A model generated the notes under the pieces. The model saw only the letters and a program-made list of their open reading frames with translations, did no database searches and was not told the origin of the DNA. The translations under genes were made by a program, and so were the position numbers. Of a stretch of 28,150 bases of DNA, positions 16,767 through 23,783 are shown in pieces. The stretch's first letter is position 1; each line of letters opens with the position of its first letter. The DNA comes from a virus, in IMG/VR virus record IMGVR_UViG_3300030333_000820, positions 1 through 28,150 of that record; one strand, given 5' to 3'.

Positions 16767-17252
16767 TTAATCGCAATTACTTCCCGGTATGCACTTACTT
16801 TGTGCCGCTAACGGATTATCGTTTTCGTCACCCGGGTCGTGTGGGCTTACATCGTGTATTTTATTGATAGGATTATCAGTTTGTCCGATTCTCTTATCGT
16901 CCTCGTGACACCACTTACTACCTTTCTTTAATACGTCTATAAGCTCCATTATCTCATTAGCACTAGCCATACTATTTTCTCTGTATGCTTCACTATGTAT
17001 TTCGTGTAAACCTCTGAGAATAAGTGACATCTTATTAGGTCCTATAGTTACTGGTTTCTTTTCTTTCTGGTCTTCTTCTATTTCTAATAAGTATGCTGTA
17101 AGATATACTACTGTGTCAAGTACCTCATCTATAGCTTCTTGAAGATTGGTTAATCCTCTTTCCCGCCTGATTGGTACTTCACGTTTATATTCTTCTTGAC
17201 CTTTATCAAGTCTAGCTTGAATCATATCAATTATTTTCTCGTTAACTGACAT
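16767..17252 (-). CDS. MazG-like nucleotide pyrophosphohydrolase
   Basis: A 161-aa protein starting right after the HNH stop (TAGATG) with AGGAGGGAG upstream. The N-terminal 60 residues match the all-alpha MazG-like NTP pyrophosphatase pattern: RLDKGQEEYKRE, then LQEAIDEVLDTVVYLTAYL, where acidic residues (E20, E21, E38, E42, D45 or nearby) would bind Mg2+. These enzymes hydrolyse (d)NTPs to monophosphates and pyrophosphate; in phages they adjust nucleotide pools or alarmones. The C-terminal 60 residues are polar, probably disordered, with two late cysteines (SKCIPGSNCD). It follows the HNH gene in the early operon. Confidence 0.7.
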   Translation of the reverse strand: MSVNEKIIDMIQARLDKGQEEYKREVPIRRERGLTNLQEAIDEVLDTVVYLTAYLLEIEEDQKEKKPVTIGPNKMSLILRGLHEIHSEAYRENSMASANEIMELIDVLKKGSKWCHEDDKRIGQTDNPINKIHDVSPHDPGDENDNPLAAQSKCIPGSNCD

Positions 17253-17732
17253 CTAGTATCTCCCTCCTTTAGCTAATTTCTTCATTACGTACACGTTTAA
17301 TTCCTCTGGTAGCTCACTTATTAATTGTATAAGTAGCATAAAGTCTTTCTCATTTAGAGGACCCTTGCGTGTATTACAAGTTTTACAGATTAACTGTAAG
17401 TTCTTCTTGTTCGATGGTCCACCTTTTGTAAGAGGAATGATATGGTCACAGGCTATTGTTCTAAACGTAAGTTGCTTATCACAATACCTGCAACCCTTAC
17501 CATATTCAGTATAGAACATAACACGAATATCGGCGGCATCTATGTCGAACTTTACTTCGTATTGTTCACTACGCCTTTTGAGAGAACTCTTCAGAGAACT
17601 CATTTTAGAGGCTAGTTTCTTATATGCCTTTTGCCAATATGTTTTGTGTATAGGTTCTAAAACCTTTTTAAACTCTTCTTTACTTGGTGGTCCCAGCGTC
17701 AAGTCTCGTTTCTGTGCCATAATTTGCACCAT
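17253..17732 (-). CDS. HNH endonuclease
   Basis: Up to 159 aa. The C-terminal half holds the HNH fold: CRYCDKQ zinc pair, then CDHIIPLTKGG (the D-H catalytic element), then NKKNLQLICKTCNTRKG (the N residue and second zinc pair). The N-terminal 70 residues are basic and helical. HNH proteins cut DNA; here it could be a homing enzyme, but its position within the operon with tight neighbours suggests a resident phage nuclease, for example for recombination, packaging or host DNA attack. The start is uncertain: ATG at 17732 or ATG at 17720 (MAQKRD); neither has an ideal ribosome site. It overlaps the preceding 78-aa gene. Confidence 0.82.
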   Translation of the reverse strand: MVQIMAQKRDLTLGPPSKEEFKKVLEPIHKTYWQKAYKKLASKMSSLKSSLKRRSEQYEVKFDIDAADIRVMFYTEYGKGCRYCDKQLTFRTIACDHIIPLTKGGPSNKKNLQLICKTCNTRKGPLNEKDFMLLIQLISELPEELNVYVMKKLAKGGRY

Positions 17733-17916
17733 ACCTCAATCTTTTATACTTCAAGAGTTTATTTGATTTAGCAATCAAATCTGTCATACGTCTGTACCCT
17801 GCACTTCCAACTTTTATTCGACCATTACGAACTAATCCCTGATAAAAGGAAATTAATCCATTTAAAGTTATGCGATTGTCACTACCCTTTTCTGGGTTTG
17901 AACTTACTAGCTTCAT
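17680..17916 (-). CDS. 78-aa basic protein, unknown
   Basis: The ATG is preceded by AAGGAGGTCAT, an excellent ribosome site, so the gene is real. The protein is basic with a probable helical core (LNGLISFYQGLVRNGRI; RRMTDLIAKSNKLLKYKRLR). No family is recognised. It overlaps the upstream membrane protein by 35 bases and the downstream HNH gene by about 50 bases, so all three are likely co-translated. A DNA-binding role is possible given the charge but not shown. Confidence 0.65.
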   Translation of the reverse strand: MKLVSSNPEKGSDNRITLNGLISFYQGLVRNGRIKVGSAGYRRMTDLIAKSNKLLKYKRLRYGANYGTETRLDAGTTK

Positions 17917-18082
17917 ATGACCTCCTTGGTCTTTTTAATAGCTTATTTACTTTCCACTCTAATCTGTGAAGTCTCCATATTATGCTTAAAAACATACATA
18001 ACATAAAGAACACGTACGCTTCCCAAGCTAACAAGAAAGGTACAGTATTTTCCATCATAGAGTCCCAATAGTGTTTTAACAT
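17882..18082 (-). CDS. Small single-span membrane protein
   Basis: 66 aa; ATG with AGGGGTAGAAACT upstream. One clear transmembrane segment lies at about residues 13-36 (VPFLLAWEAYVFFMLCMFLS and following residues), then a basic cytoplasmic tail (LLKRPRRSYEASKFKPRKG), giving an N-out/C-in prediction by the positive-inside rule. Function unknown; small membrane proteins in phage early regions often affect host physiology or superinfection, but nothing specific can be inferred. It is preceded by a 9-bp hairpin. Confidence 0.6.
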   Translation of the reverse strand: MLKHYWDSMMENTVPFLLAWEAYVFFMLCMFLSIIWRLHRLEWKVNKLLKRPRRSYEASKFKPRKG

Positions 18083-18107
18083 AGTTTCTACCCCTATAGA
18101 AATTAAT

Positions 18108-18143
18108 GGGGAAGAGCATATGGCAACCCAACTACTCTTCCCC
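18108..18143 (-). promoter_or_regulatory. Strong 9-bp hairpin between two early genes
   Basis: GGGGAAGAG (18108-18116) pairs perfectly with CTCTTCCCC (18135-18143), with an 18-base loop. It lies just after the HTH gene stop (18150) and 25 bases before the membrane-protein ATG (18082). There is no U-run, so a processing or mRNA-stability element is more likely than a terminator. Confidence 0.5.
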
Positions 18144-18149
18144 TGATTA

Positions 18150-18365
18150 TTACGCTTGTACTAAACTGTACTCTGCGTATTTATTACCTGTATGAGACTT
18201 AACACGTTCAGTAGTAATGTTATGTCCATCAGTTCGCAATGAATTTATAACAGCCGCTAATCTAAAGCAACCACATCTATTCAATGCCATCATTGGTGTT
18301 ACTTTAACTCCTTGCTGTAGAAGTTCTAGTATCACTGTTTTTTGACTTCTTGCGTTTCTCGGCAT
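18150..18365 (-). CDS. Helix-turn-helix protein (HTH_39-like)
   Basis: 71 aa. The start at 18365 (MPRNARSQ) is chosen because GGAGGAGAACTT precedes it; a longer frame to 18413 lacks such a site. The sequence SQKTVILELLQQGVKVTPMM followed by ALNRCGCFRLAAVINSLRTD matches the small phage and prophage winged/HTH family in which a 'Q-x-x-I-L-x-x-L-x-x-G...T...A-L...G-C-x-R-L-A-x-x-I-x-x-L-R' pattern is diagnostic. It would bind DNA, probably as a transcription regulator or replication accessory. It sits in the early operon after the Gp157-like gene. Confidence 0.75.
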   Translation of the reverse strand: MPRNARSQKTVILELLQQGVKVTPMMALNRCGCFRLAAVINSLRTDGHNITTERVKSHTGNKYAEYSLVQA

Positions 18366-18529
18366 AAGTTCTCCTCCGATTTTACGAAAGTTAAGGCAAT
18401 ACCGAACCTCCATACAGCCAGTTGGACTTTCATATTATCATTGTGAAATAATATACTAGTCTGAAATAGCTGAAATAAAGTCAGTACTACACCATTTATT
18501 GGAAAGAATATATCTATAATAGGACTCAC
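18332..18529 (-). CDS. Possible small hydrophobic protein (doubtful)
   Basis: A 65-aa frame whose GTG start overlaps the stop of the Gp157-like gene (GTGA). Its first half is hydrophobic (IIDIFFPINGVVLTLFQLFQ), the second half polar. The ribosome site is weak (GAGGG about 11 bases upstream). It fills an otherwise empty 160-base stretch and overlaps the HTH gene start by 34 bases. It may be a coupled membrane peptide or simply untranslated spacer. Confidence 0.3.
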   Translation of the reverse strand: MSPIIDIFFPINGVVLTLFQLFQTSILFHNDNMKVQLAVWRFGIALTFVKSEENLCRETQEVKKQ

Positions 18530-19053
18530 GAGCGTCTTACCCTCTTTACTTTTTCAATAAAGAATCCGGGAATGTGGACGCCTCTTGTTAAGTCTTTTCT
18601 AGCTTTCTTCTTATCAATACTGGTAGTCATTTTAACTACCTTATACTCATCTGGTACTCGTTCTTCGTCTGCAACTGCTACTGGTCCAAATGTCTCATAG
18701 AGCTTGTATCTTGCAGTATCAGTTTCGTAGACTCCGTTTTCTCCAACTTCTTCTACTACCATAGGTATAAGTGTTTGATTAAAGTATTTCTTTAAAGACT
18801 CTGTAGCTCTTCTACGCACTTTTAATCTTTGTATTTCTTTATTAAGTGCTTCTACTTCAGCGTCTATAAGATGTACTTTCTTGTCAATATTAACCATAAA
18901 ATGGTCAATGCCGTCAAGTTTCCTGCTAATGTCTTTTTTCGTAACTTCTAACGCACTTGTTAGAACCTTTGATTCTTCTTCATTAGCAACTTCTAGTTGG
19001 CATTCTAGGTCAATAAAATCACCTATTAGCTCTCTAGTCGTTTTCTTTTCCAT
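18526..19053 (-). CDS. Gp157-like phage protein
   Basis: 175 aa from ATG at 19053, which has TGAGGAAGAGT upstream; a TTG four codons earlier is less likely. The N-terminal 95 residues form a coiled coil (ELIGDFIDLECQLEVANEEE ... EALNKEIQRLKVRRRATESL), and the C-terminal part has the family pattern ARYKLYETFGPV...VPDEYKV...SIDKKKARKDL...VHIPGFFIEK. This matches the siphovirus Gp157 family, commonly found next to phage recombination and SSB genes and once linked to phage resistance. The molecular role is not established. It overlaps the ribbon-helix-helix gene by 20 bases and lies in the same operon as the primase-helicase. Confidence 0.8.
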   Translation of the reverse strand: MEKKTTRELIGDFIDLECQLEVANEEESKVLTSALEVTKKDISRKLDGIDHFMVNIDKKVHLIDAEVEALNKEIQRLKVRRRATESLKKYFNQTLIPMVVEEVGENGVYETDTARYKLYETFGPVAVADEERVPDEYKVVKMTTSIDKKKARKDLTRGVHIPGFFIEKVKRVRRS

Positions 19054-19201
19054 ACTCTTCCTCAATAGCTTTCTCGATTATGTATTCTAACTGTTTACGC
19101 ATACTACGCTTATTCTTTTGAGCAAGTTTCTGTAGCTGTAACTTCCTTTCCATAGGAATCTCTGTTTTAACTACAGCTTTTTCTCCGAATGGTATAGGCA
19201 T
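19034..19201 (-). CDS. Ribbon-helix-helix (Arc/MetJ-type) protein
   Basis: A 55-aa gene. ATG at 19201 overlaps the primase-helicase stop (TAATG) and has AAAAGGAGGATATA before it, an excellent ribosome site. The protein has a short beta strand (AVVKTEIP), helix A (MERKLQLQKLAQKNKR), a turn and helix B (SMRKQLEYIIEKAIEEEYG), the order and length of Arc/MetJ-type DNA-binding proteins, which dimerise through the strand and insert it into the major groove. It probably represses or modulates early promoters. Family call from fold pattern, not from a specific homologue. Confidence 0.72.
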   Translation of the reverse strand: MPIPFGEKAVVKTEIPMERKLQLQKLAQKNKRSMRKQLEYIIEKAIEEEYGKEND

Positions 19202-20979
19202 TATATCCTCCTTTTTAATCTAAATGATGGAGTCCACATCAATTCAACATCGAACAGGTCCCCATCACTATTCTTAAATAATGATACCGTTTTATCTACT
19301 GAGTCTTGTTTACCATTGATACCAATTACCTTTCTAGAGGCATTTTCTATCGCACCACTACCTTTACCAGCATATATGTCAAGAATCTGGTTACGTGAAT
19401 ACTCACGTGCTACTTGACTTATCTGTATAATGATAATGTCTAGGTTAACTGCAAGATTTGACAGGAAATGTGAAATATACCTGACTTGCTCATACTCTCC
19501 TCTAACACCTCTAGGTACTTCTACTAAGTCTATATAATCAACAACAACCAAGTTAGGCTGTAAGTCTCTTATAGTCTTTTGTATCATATCAGTAGTAGGT
19601 GCTACAGTTTGTAGATTTAGATGTTCTAAGTATTGATTGTAGTTGTCTCCAACATACTTATAATTAGCTGTAACATCGTCTTTGCTCATACCAGCGACTA
19701 TCTGCTGATTACGTCTGTGCATATACCAACCACTTAATTCTAAAGATAAGAACAATGTCGGTATTTGCCACTCTTGTTTGATTTCATCATTATAGAAATC
19801 ATATCCTAACGCTATGTTCTGGGCTAAAGCTGTCTTATTAGCACCAGTAGGTCCGAATATTGTTACTAATTCACCGGGATATATATTACAATCTTTACCT
19901 TCCATACCAAACATTTCAGCTAATGGTATCATTTTACCAGTAAAATCTGATTCTAATCTCTGTTCTAGTTCTGATTGTAAATCTCCTGATGTCTTAATAT
20001 CAACGAGATAGTCTTTGTTTTTGTAATATACGCACTTTGGATTGCAAACACTTGCTAACAACTCGTCTTGACAACCATATTTATATCCGTAGTTATATGT
20101 TGACTCGACCTTGTCTATAACTATCTGTGGATTTAACTGATTGTTATTCCAGTGTAGCAAACTTGCTTTTGTAGCATCACTTGGTATTCCATTCCGTCTA
20201 AAATGCGAAGCTATACGCAATAAAGAATGATTACGACTTCCCTGTTGTGGTCCTTTGTTATACAATGTTTGTACACAATTAACCACATTAGATGGTTCAT
20301 TAACCTTCTGCATTGACCTAACCCTTGGAACTTCATTTACTATTTTTTTTTCTAAGTGACCCTCTCCCCAGAGTTCTTCAACTCCGTGGTCAAGTCTCCT
20401 ATCTTGAGCTAGTTTAACGATGTTCTTATGGTTAGTATATAGTTCTTGCAATGTCAAAGGTATCTTGTACAAAGATGACTTTTGATTTAGACTGTGTGCT
20501 ACTCTTATGAGTGCTGTCCTTGTGTAGACTGCTGGGTCTGTTTTAATATCATCTATTAGATTAAGCATTGTAGCTTTAACTATGTAAGGTAAACTCTCAC
20601 TAGGTTTAAAACCAAAACACTCTGCACTAATATCTATATGATACCCTGTACCACTAAAGTATATTGCATAATTACCCTCTTTAATACTTAATTCTTTAAA
20701 TAAGTAATCCATAACAAACTGTGTCTGTTGTAGAGTGTACTCATCAGTATTTTGAGCTCTATCAATATCTATAGGTACATTATCTATATATCGTGTTCCA
20801 AGGAAATTCTTAACTGTACCGTTTGTTTTAATAAACTTTACAGCATCCTCATCATACATATAGACACTTCTGTATACGGCTTGTTCTTTACCTTGCTCGT
20901 ATACTATATCCCAGAAATCGTCCAAAGGAACGAGAGTCCCCCGTTTAGAGGGACTCCCGATTGCCAGTTCAACAAACAT
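19201..20979 (-). CDS. AEP primase - DnaB-type helicase fusion
   Basis: 592 aa. The N-terminal half is an archaeo-eukaryotic-type primase: D71-x-D73 in VPIDIDR, SGTGYHI with H114, and D148 plus R159 in TDPAVYTRTALIRVAHSLNQ with KSSLYKIPL following. A PriCT-like helical linker (about 245-305, RNHSLLRIASHFRRNG) and cysteines C303, C312, C316 come next. The C-terminal half is a RecA-fold DnaB-like helicase: Walker A GPTGANKT at 376-383, LFLSLELS at 409-416, Walker B LVVVDYIDL at 477-485, then IIIIQISQVAREY. It would prime and unwind the replication fork. The start overlaps the SSB-like stop (TAATG) without its own clear ribosome site, so translation is coupled. No DNA polymerase is in this window. 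Confidence 0.88.
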   Translation of the reverse strand: MFVELAIGSPSKRGTLVPLDDFWDIVYEQGKEQAVYRSVYMYDEDAVKFIKTNGTVKNFLGTRYIDNVPIDIDRAQNTDEYTLQQTQFVMDYLFKELSIKEGNYAIYFSGTGYHIDISAECFGFKPSESLPYIVKATMLNLIDDIKTDPAVYTRTALIRVAHSLNQKSSLYKIPLTLQELYTNHKNIVKLAQDRRLDHGVEELWGEGHLEKKIVNEVPRVRSMQKVNEPSNVVNCVQTLYNKGPQQGSRNHSLLRIASHFRRNGIPSDATKASLLHWNNNQLNPQIVIDKVESTYNYGYKYGCQDELLASVCNPKCVYYKNKDYLVDIKTSGDLQSELEQRLESDFTGKMIPLAEMFGMEGKDCNIYPGELVTIFGPTGANKTALAQNIALGYDFYNDEIKQEWQIPTLFLSLELSGWYMHRRNQQIVAGMSKDDVTANYKYVGDNYNQYLEHLNLQTVAPTTDMIQKTIRDLQPNLVVVDYIDLVEVPRGVRGEYEQVRYISHFLSNLAVNLDIIIIQISQVAREYSRNQILDIYAGKGSGAIENASRKVIGINGKQDSVDKTVSLFKNSDGDLFDVELMWTPSFRLKRRI

Positions 20980-21596
20980 TAGAAAGGAGCATCGTCCATT
21001 TCGGGGATACCACCGTTAGGTTGTACCACATTGTTTGTTGCTACCCCTTGTTGCACCTCTTTGATAAGGTTCTTAGACTTCATAAAATTTATGTAGCCTT
21101 CGAGGTCCTTACGACCAGCAGGTGAATTTTCGACCAACTTAGGAAACACGGTTGTATAAGTTTTACTAGGGTCTTTACGACCTTGTTCTTTATACAGATA
21201 TGCAAGATACCCGTGTTCTGGGTCTACTGGGGAAGTGATATGGTTAGAATTGAGGTAACTGACTAAGTCAATGCTCTCTCCATTACCATCCACCATATTA
21301 CCTTGCACATCTGGTCCACCATCGAAACCAATAGTGTCAAAGAGCCAGTATAGTCTCTTTAAGATTGTGCAAGTTTTGATATTACCATTAGGCTCTCTAT
21401 CAAAAGAACCGGCAAGCCTCATTTCTTGAGGGTATTGCGAACCTTCTAATGATAGTTGACATACTATGTAGACATCAGCCCAATCAAATTGGTCTGCTCT
21501 ATCTTCATAGCTGGTAATACCGACTGGTACGTATCCAAGGAATTTAGAACCATCACTAGCAGTATCTAAACCCTCTGGTCTGAATCGTCCACTCAT
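20979..21596 (-). CDS. SSB-like single-stranded DNA-binding protein
   Basis: 205 aa; ATG overlaps the upstream ATPase stop (ATGA). The body is predicted beta-rich, and the C-terminus ends PEMDDAPF, closely matching the acidic DDxPF tip by which bacterial SSBs recruit partner proteins. The segment before it (GVATNNVVQPNGG) looks like a flexible linker. Placement between a Sak4-like ATPase and a primase-helicase is exactly where phages keep their ssDNA-binding protein. The N-terminal domain does not show a textbook OB-fold pattern that I can identify by eye, so the call rests on tail, length and context. Confidence 0.72.
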   Translation of the reverse strand: MSGRFRPEGLDTASDGSKFLGYVPVGITSYEDRADQFDWADVYIVCQLSLEGSQYPQEMRLAGSFDREPNGNIKTCTILKRLYWLFDTIGFDGGPDVQGNMVDGNGESIDLVSYLNSNHITSPVDPEHGYLAYLYKEQGRKDPSKTYTTVFPKLVENSPAGRKDLEGYINFMKSKNLIKEVQQGVATNNVVQPNGGIPEMDDAPF

Positions 21597-22453
21597 TTTT
21601 CCTCCTTATACTTTAGGATTTCGTTAGATATAGCACTATACTCTAATGGGAGTATCTTTTGAGCAAGAGGTTTTAGTCGTGAACCGACCACTCTCTCGTC
21701 ATACGCCTCAAAAGAGATATAATACTTACCATCTTCTTTGGATGCTGTTGTATATCCAATAACGTCAGCTTTTGCCGCTAATGAGTATCCCAGTCCTCGT
21801 GGTAATTCAGGTGCTAATTGTACTTTGCCATCCTGCATCTGCGATGTTTTAGAATGACTAATTAACACTAGGTTACCACCTTTCTTTTTAATAAGGTCTT
21901 GGAACCTTTTGATGACATCTAGATTTTTACGTCTAGCTTTGCCCCAATCGGCACCCCATTGACCTTCACCCATTGCTGTAATACCTAGTTCGTGAGTAAC
22001 GACTTGTTCAATCCATTCGTTAACTTGACCTATAGTATCTATAGCAATAGTATCATACGGAAGCTCGTCCCATTCTTTAGCTAACCAGTTATAAACCTCT
22101 ATCATAGAGTAAACTGGCATAGCCTTGCCTTTATCTTCTCCAGAACGATACTGATAACCACGCTCTTCAGGTGGTACGGTTTCATTCTGTGCTATTCCGT
22201 TTTCTGTTACTTGTTTACCCTCGTGTAATACGGGGCGTATAGGAGCGTTAAGACTTGTAACAGTTACTGTATTTGCTTTATCAACAAAGTCAGAGCCAAG
22301 GTCAGTGTCGATGATTAATACACCGTCACTTCCCTTTGGGCTCCACTTTGATACAGCAGTAGTCTTACCTGTTTTAGGCTGTCCTATGATTAAATATGTC
22401 AGACCTCCCGGCATTGCTGTCCAGTCGGTTGACACTTTTCTCACTTGTATCAA
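21593..22453 (-). CDS. Sak4-like RecA-fold ATPase (AAA_24 type), TTG start
   Basis: 286 aa. The TTG at 22451-22453 is chosen because AAGGAGG (22460-22466) lies 6 bases upstream. Walker A is GQPKTGKTT at 24-32, followed by LIIDTD at 47-51; Walker B is DTIAIDTIGQV near 134-143, then a sensor-like NLVLISHSK near 200. This is the pattern of short RecA-like phage recombinases of the Sak4 group, which promote single-strand annealing or strand exchange with phage SSB. The gene begins inside the last 80 bases of the E1-like gene and ends overlapping the SSB-like gene, so recombination, ssDNA binding and Ubl activation are co-expressed. Confidence 0.85.
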   Translation of the reverse strand: MIQVRKVSTDWTAMPGGLTYLIIGQPKTGKTTAVSKWSPKGSDGVLIIDTDLGSDFVDKANTVTVTSLNAPIRPVLHEGKQVTENGIAQNETVPPEERGYQYRSGEDKGKAMPVYSMIEVYNWLAKEWDELPYDTIAIDTIGQVNEWIEQVVTHELGITAMGEGQWGADWGKARRKNLDVIKRFQDLIKKKGGNLVLISHSKTSQMQDGKVQLAPELPRGLGYSLAAKADVIGYTTASKEDGKYYISFEAYDERVVGSRLKPLAQKILPLEYSAISNEILKYKEEK

Positions 22454-23138
22454 CTGATACCTCCTTAACTGTTGGAGTTATTAATGTCCCAAATTCGACC
22501 ATATTTGGGTTCAGGCTGGTCCAAATATAGTCATAATATGCAAGACCTGCAACAATATTATATATTTGAGCTAAACCAAGGGACACAATATGGTTAGTAG
22601 CAAAAACTGTGTGTTTCATACTACAAGGTGCTGGTGGGATTGTATGCGTGGGCACCCAAGTTTCGAGGTAGTTATCGTTGCCGAACGTAACTGTAACCAA
22701 TTCTACGCTTGTAGCACCCATACGCATATCAATAAAGAAATGTGGGTTGTCACACTTTAACCACTTATTATATACCATTCGTCTCGATTCCATATCATCC
22801 GTGCAAACAACCATCTTTGGTGTTGCAGTATCATTCATCGTAAAGTTATCTTTTGGTACGAACTCCTGCCAGTCTTCACTATAAGCAGAGAAAAGTCCTT
22901 GTGCAGAATCTTTCTTTGCATTACCAGTTTCGTCTAACGGGTAGCAAGTGGTACTAAGGTTATGGTCTTCTATGACATCGCTGTCATAACCAATAACTTT
23001 GTGCCAACCCATCATAGCTAATCCTTGTATTAAGAATGAGCCAATACCACCTAGTCCTACTACGCTAATAGTACTAAGTGATTCTAATGGTATAAGGTCC
23101 TTATTTCTAAGAAACCTTGTTTTTATTTTGGTTGCCAT
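22374..23138 (-). CDS. ThiF/E1-like ubiquitin-like-protein activating enzyme
   Basis: 254 aa. The Rossmann-type adenylation domain shows VVGLGGIGS (26-34), YDSDVIEDHNL (51-61, with D52, D54 and N60), K75/K76 after a TGN turn, and D114-D115. The probable catalytic cysteine is C172 in IPPAPCSMKHTVFATNH. This arrangement fits E1/ThiF-type enzymes that adenylate the C-terminus of a ubiquitin-like protein and take it up as a thioester. The usual Arg after NL (NLxRQ) is replaced by Thr (NLSTT). The last 40 residues are polar. It overlaps the 145-aa gene by 16 bases and the ATPase gene by 80 bases. The partner Ubl, E2 and JAB genes lie just upstream in the same orientation. Confidence 0.88.
   Translation of the reverse strand: MATKIKTRFLRNKDLIPLESLSTISVVGLGGIGSFLIQGLAMMGWHKVIGYDSDVIEDHNLSTTCYPLDETGNAKKDSAQGLFSAYSEDWQEFVPKDNFTMNDTATPKMVVCTDDMESRRMVYNKWLKCDNPHFFIDMRMGATSVELVTVTFGNDNYLETWVPTHTIPPAPCSMKHTVFATNHIVSLGLAQIYNIVAGLAYYDYIWTSLNPNMVEFGTLITPTVKEVSVDTSEKSVNRLDSNAGRSDIFNHRTA
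22460..22466 (-). promoter_or_regulatory. Shine-Dalgarno that decides the TTG start of the ATPase
   Basis: AAGGAGG on the - strand, 6 bases before TTG 22453-22451, embedded within the E1-like coding sequence. No in-frame ATG with comparable support is found before the Walker A region. Confidence 0.8.
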
Positions 23139-23560
23139 TCAATAAATTCCTTCAACATTGCGTGTGCCGCCTCTTCCGAGCCAAACATAGCAACGTCTTT
23201 TATGCGTGTAGCTTCTTCGTAAAGCTTATTACGCTGGTTATGAATTTCATTATTGTCTTTAGCCTGTTGCTGTCCAAGTTCCTCTTTATATTCGTGGAAC
23301 CCTTTTAACATAGGCTCAATAGAAATATCTCCAAGTGCGGCTCCACCCCAGTGGATGTCTTTTCCATCTCCTAATATTAAATCGATAGCTTTATGAATCT
23401 TTTTAATATCATTGGGATATTCTATTCTTCCGTTAGCTAAGCCCATTTGAGCTATAGCTTTATTACTCATTCCTGTAATCTCTTTAAGCTCGGCTACCTT
23501 TTGGGTAACAATCTCATCGATACGTTTACAGAAATACTTCTTTTGTGGTACTGTCATCAT
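23123..23560 (-). CDS. 145-aa protein between JAB and E1 genes, unknown
   Basis: ATG at 23560 (or 23557) with AAGGAG and suitable spacing. The protein is mostly helical: an N-terminal helix (KKYFCKRIDEIVTQKVAELK), a middle segment, and a C-terminal coiled-coil-like stretch (EELGQQQAKDNNEIHNQRNK) ending in LKEFIEWQPK. No known family is recognised. The C-terminus overlaps the E1-like gene by 16 bases, so it is translationally coupled to it; this makes it a candidate extra component of the Ubl cassette, perhaps an adaptor or a target. It is the first gene behind the structured leader at 23590-23745. Confidence 0.7.
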   Translation of the reverse strand: MMTVPQKKYFCKRIDEIVTQKVAELKEITGMSNKAIAQMGLANGRIEYPNDIKKIHKAIDLILGDGKDIHWGGAALGDISIEPMLKGFHEYKEELGQQQAKDNNEIHNQRNKLYEEATRIKDVAMFGSEEAAHAMLKEFIEWQPK

Positions 23561-23589
23561 ATACAGTTCTCCTTATTATTATATTGATT

Positions 23590-23629
23590 GAAAAGAAAGG
23601 GACTACCAGATGCTGTGTTGATTGGTAGT
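23590..23629 (-). terminator. Attenuator-like hairpin in the leader of the 145-aa/E1 genes
   Basis: On the - strand ACTACCA (23629-23623) pairs with TGGTAGT (23608-23602), 7 bp with a 14-base loop, followed by CCCTTTCTTTTC. The GGTAGTCCC half can alternatively pair with GGGGCTACC (23650-23642), allowing for one bulge, giving two mutually exclusive structures, as in transcription attenuators. Confidence 0.4.
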
Positions 23630-23665
23630 TGTGGAAGGAAAGGTAGCCCCTCTTAAATGTAAGAA

Positions 23666-23745
23666 GGGCACGGCGTTGGTGTTAATTCACTGTATGACTC
23701 GGTACCGGGTTGGCTTAAACCAGAGTCAGAGCAACCGTGCCCTAT
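23666..23745 (-). ncRNA. Structured leader or small RNA (candidate)
   Basis: GGGCACGG (23666-23673) pairs perfectly with CCGTGCCC (23735-23742), closing a 77-base element. Inside, GACTC (23696-23700) pairs with GAGTC (23723-23727), enclosing GGTT (23708-23711) with AACC (23718-23721). It begins at the predicted start of the candidate promoter and precedes the 145-aa gene and E1 gene. The size is that of a tRNA, but no T-arm GTTCRA sequence or cloverleaf fits on either strand. It may be a regulatory leader or a stable small RNA. Confidence 0.45.
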
Positions 23746-23751
23746 GAGACA

Positions 23752-23780
23752 AATATACATCATTCCATCTTTAGATGCAA
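23752..23780 (-). promoter_or_regulatory. Candidate sigma70-type promoter after the JAB gene
   Basis: On the - strand TTGCAT (23780-23775) and TATATT (23757-23752) are separated by exactly 17 bases. The predicted start near 23745 falls two or three bases before the 8-bp stem that opens the structured element. The -35 match is weak (TTG plus no further matches), the -10 is 5 of 6. Confidence 0.5.
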
Positions 23781-23783
23781 GAA

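Noticed and set aside
17943-18131. 62-aa - strand frame starting in the hairpin loop
   Set aside because: It is the alternate frame of the membrane-protein gene and has no ribosome site.
23666-23742. tRNA-sized element with an 8-bp acceptor-like stem
   Set aside because: No GTTCRA T-loop, no D-arm or anticodon arm in register on either strand and no CCA; treated as a structured leader or small RNA.
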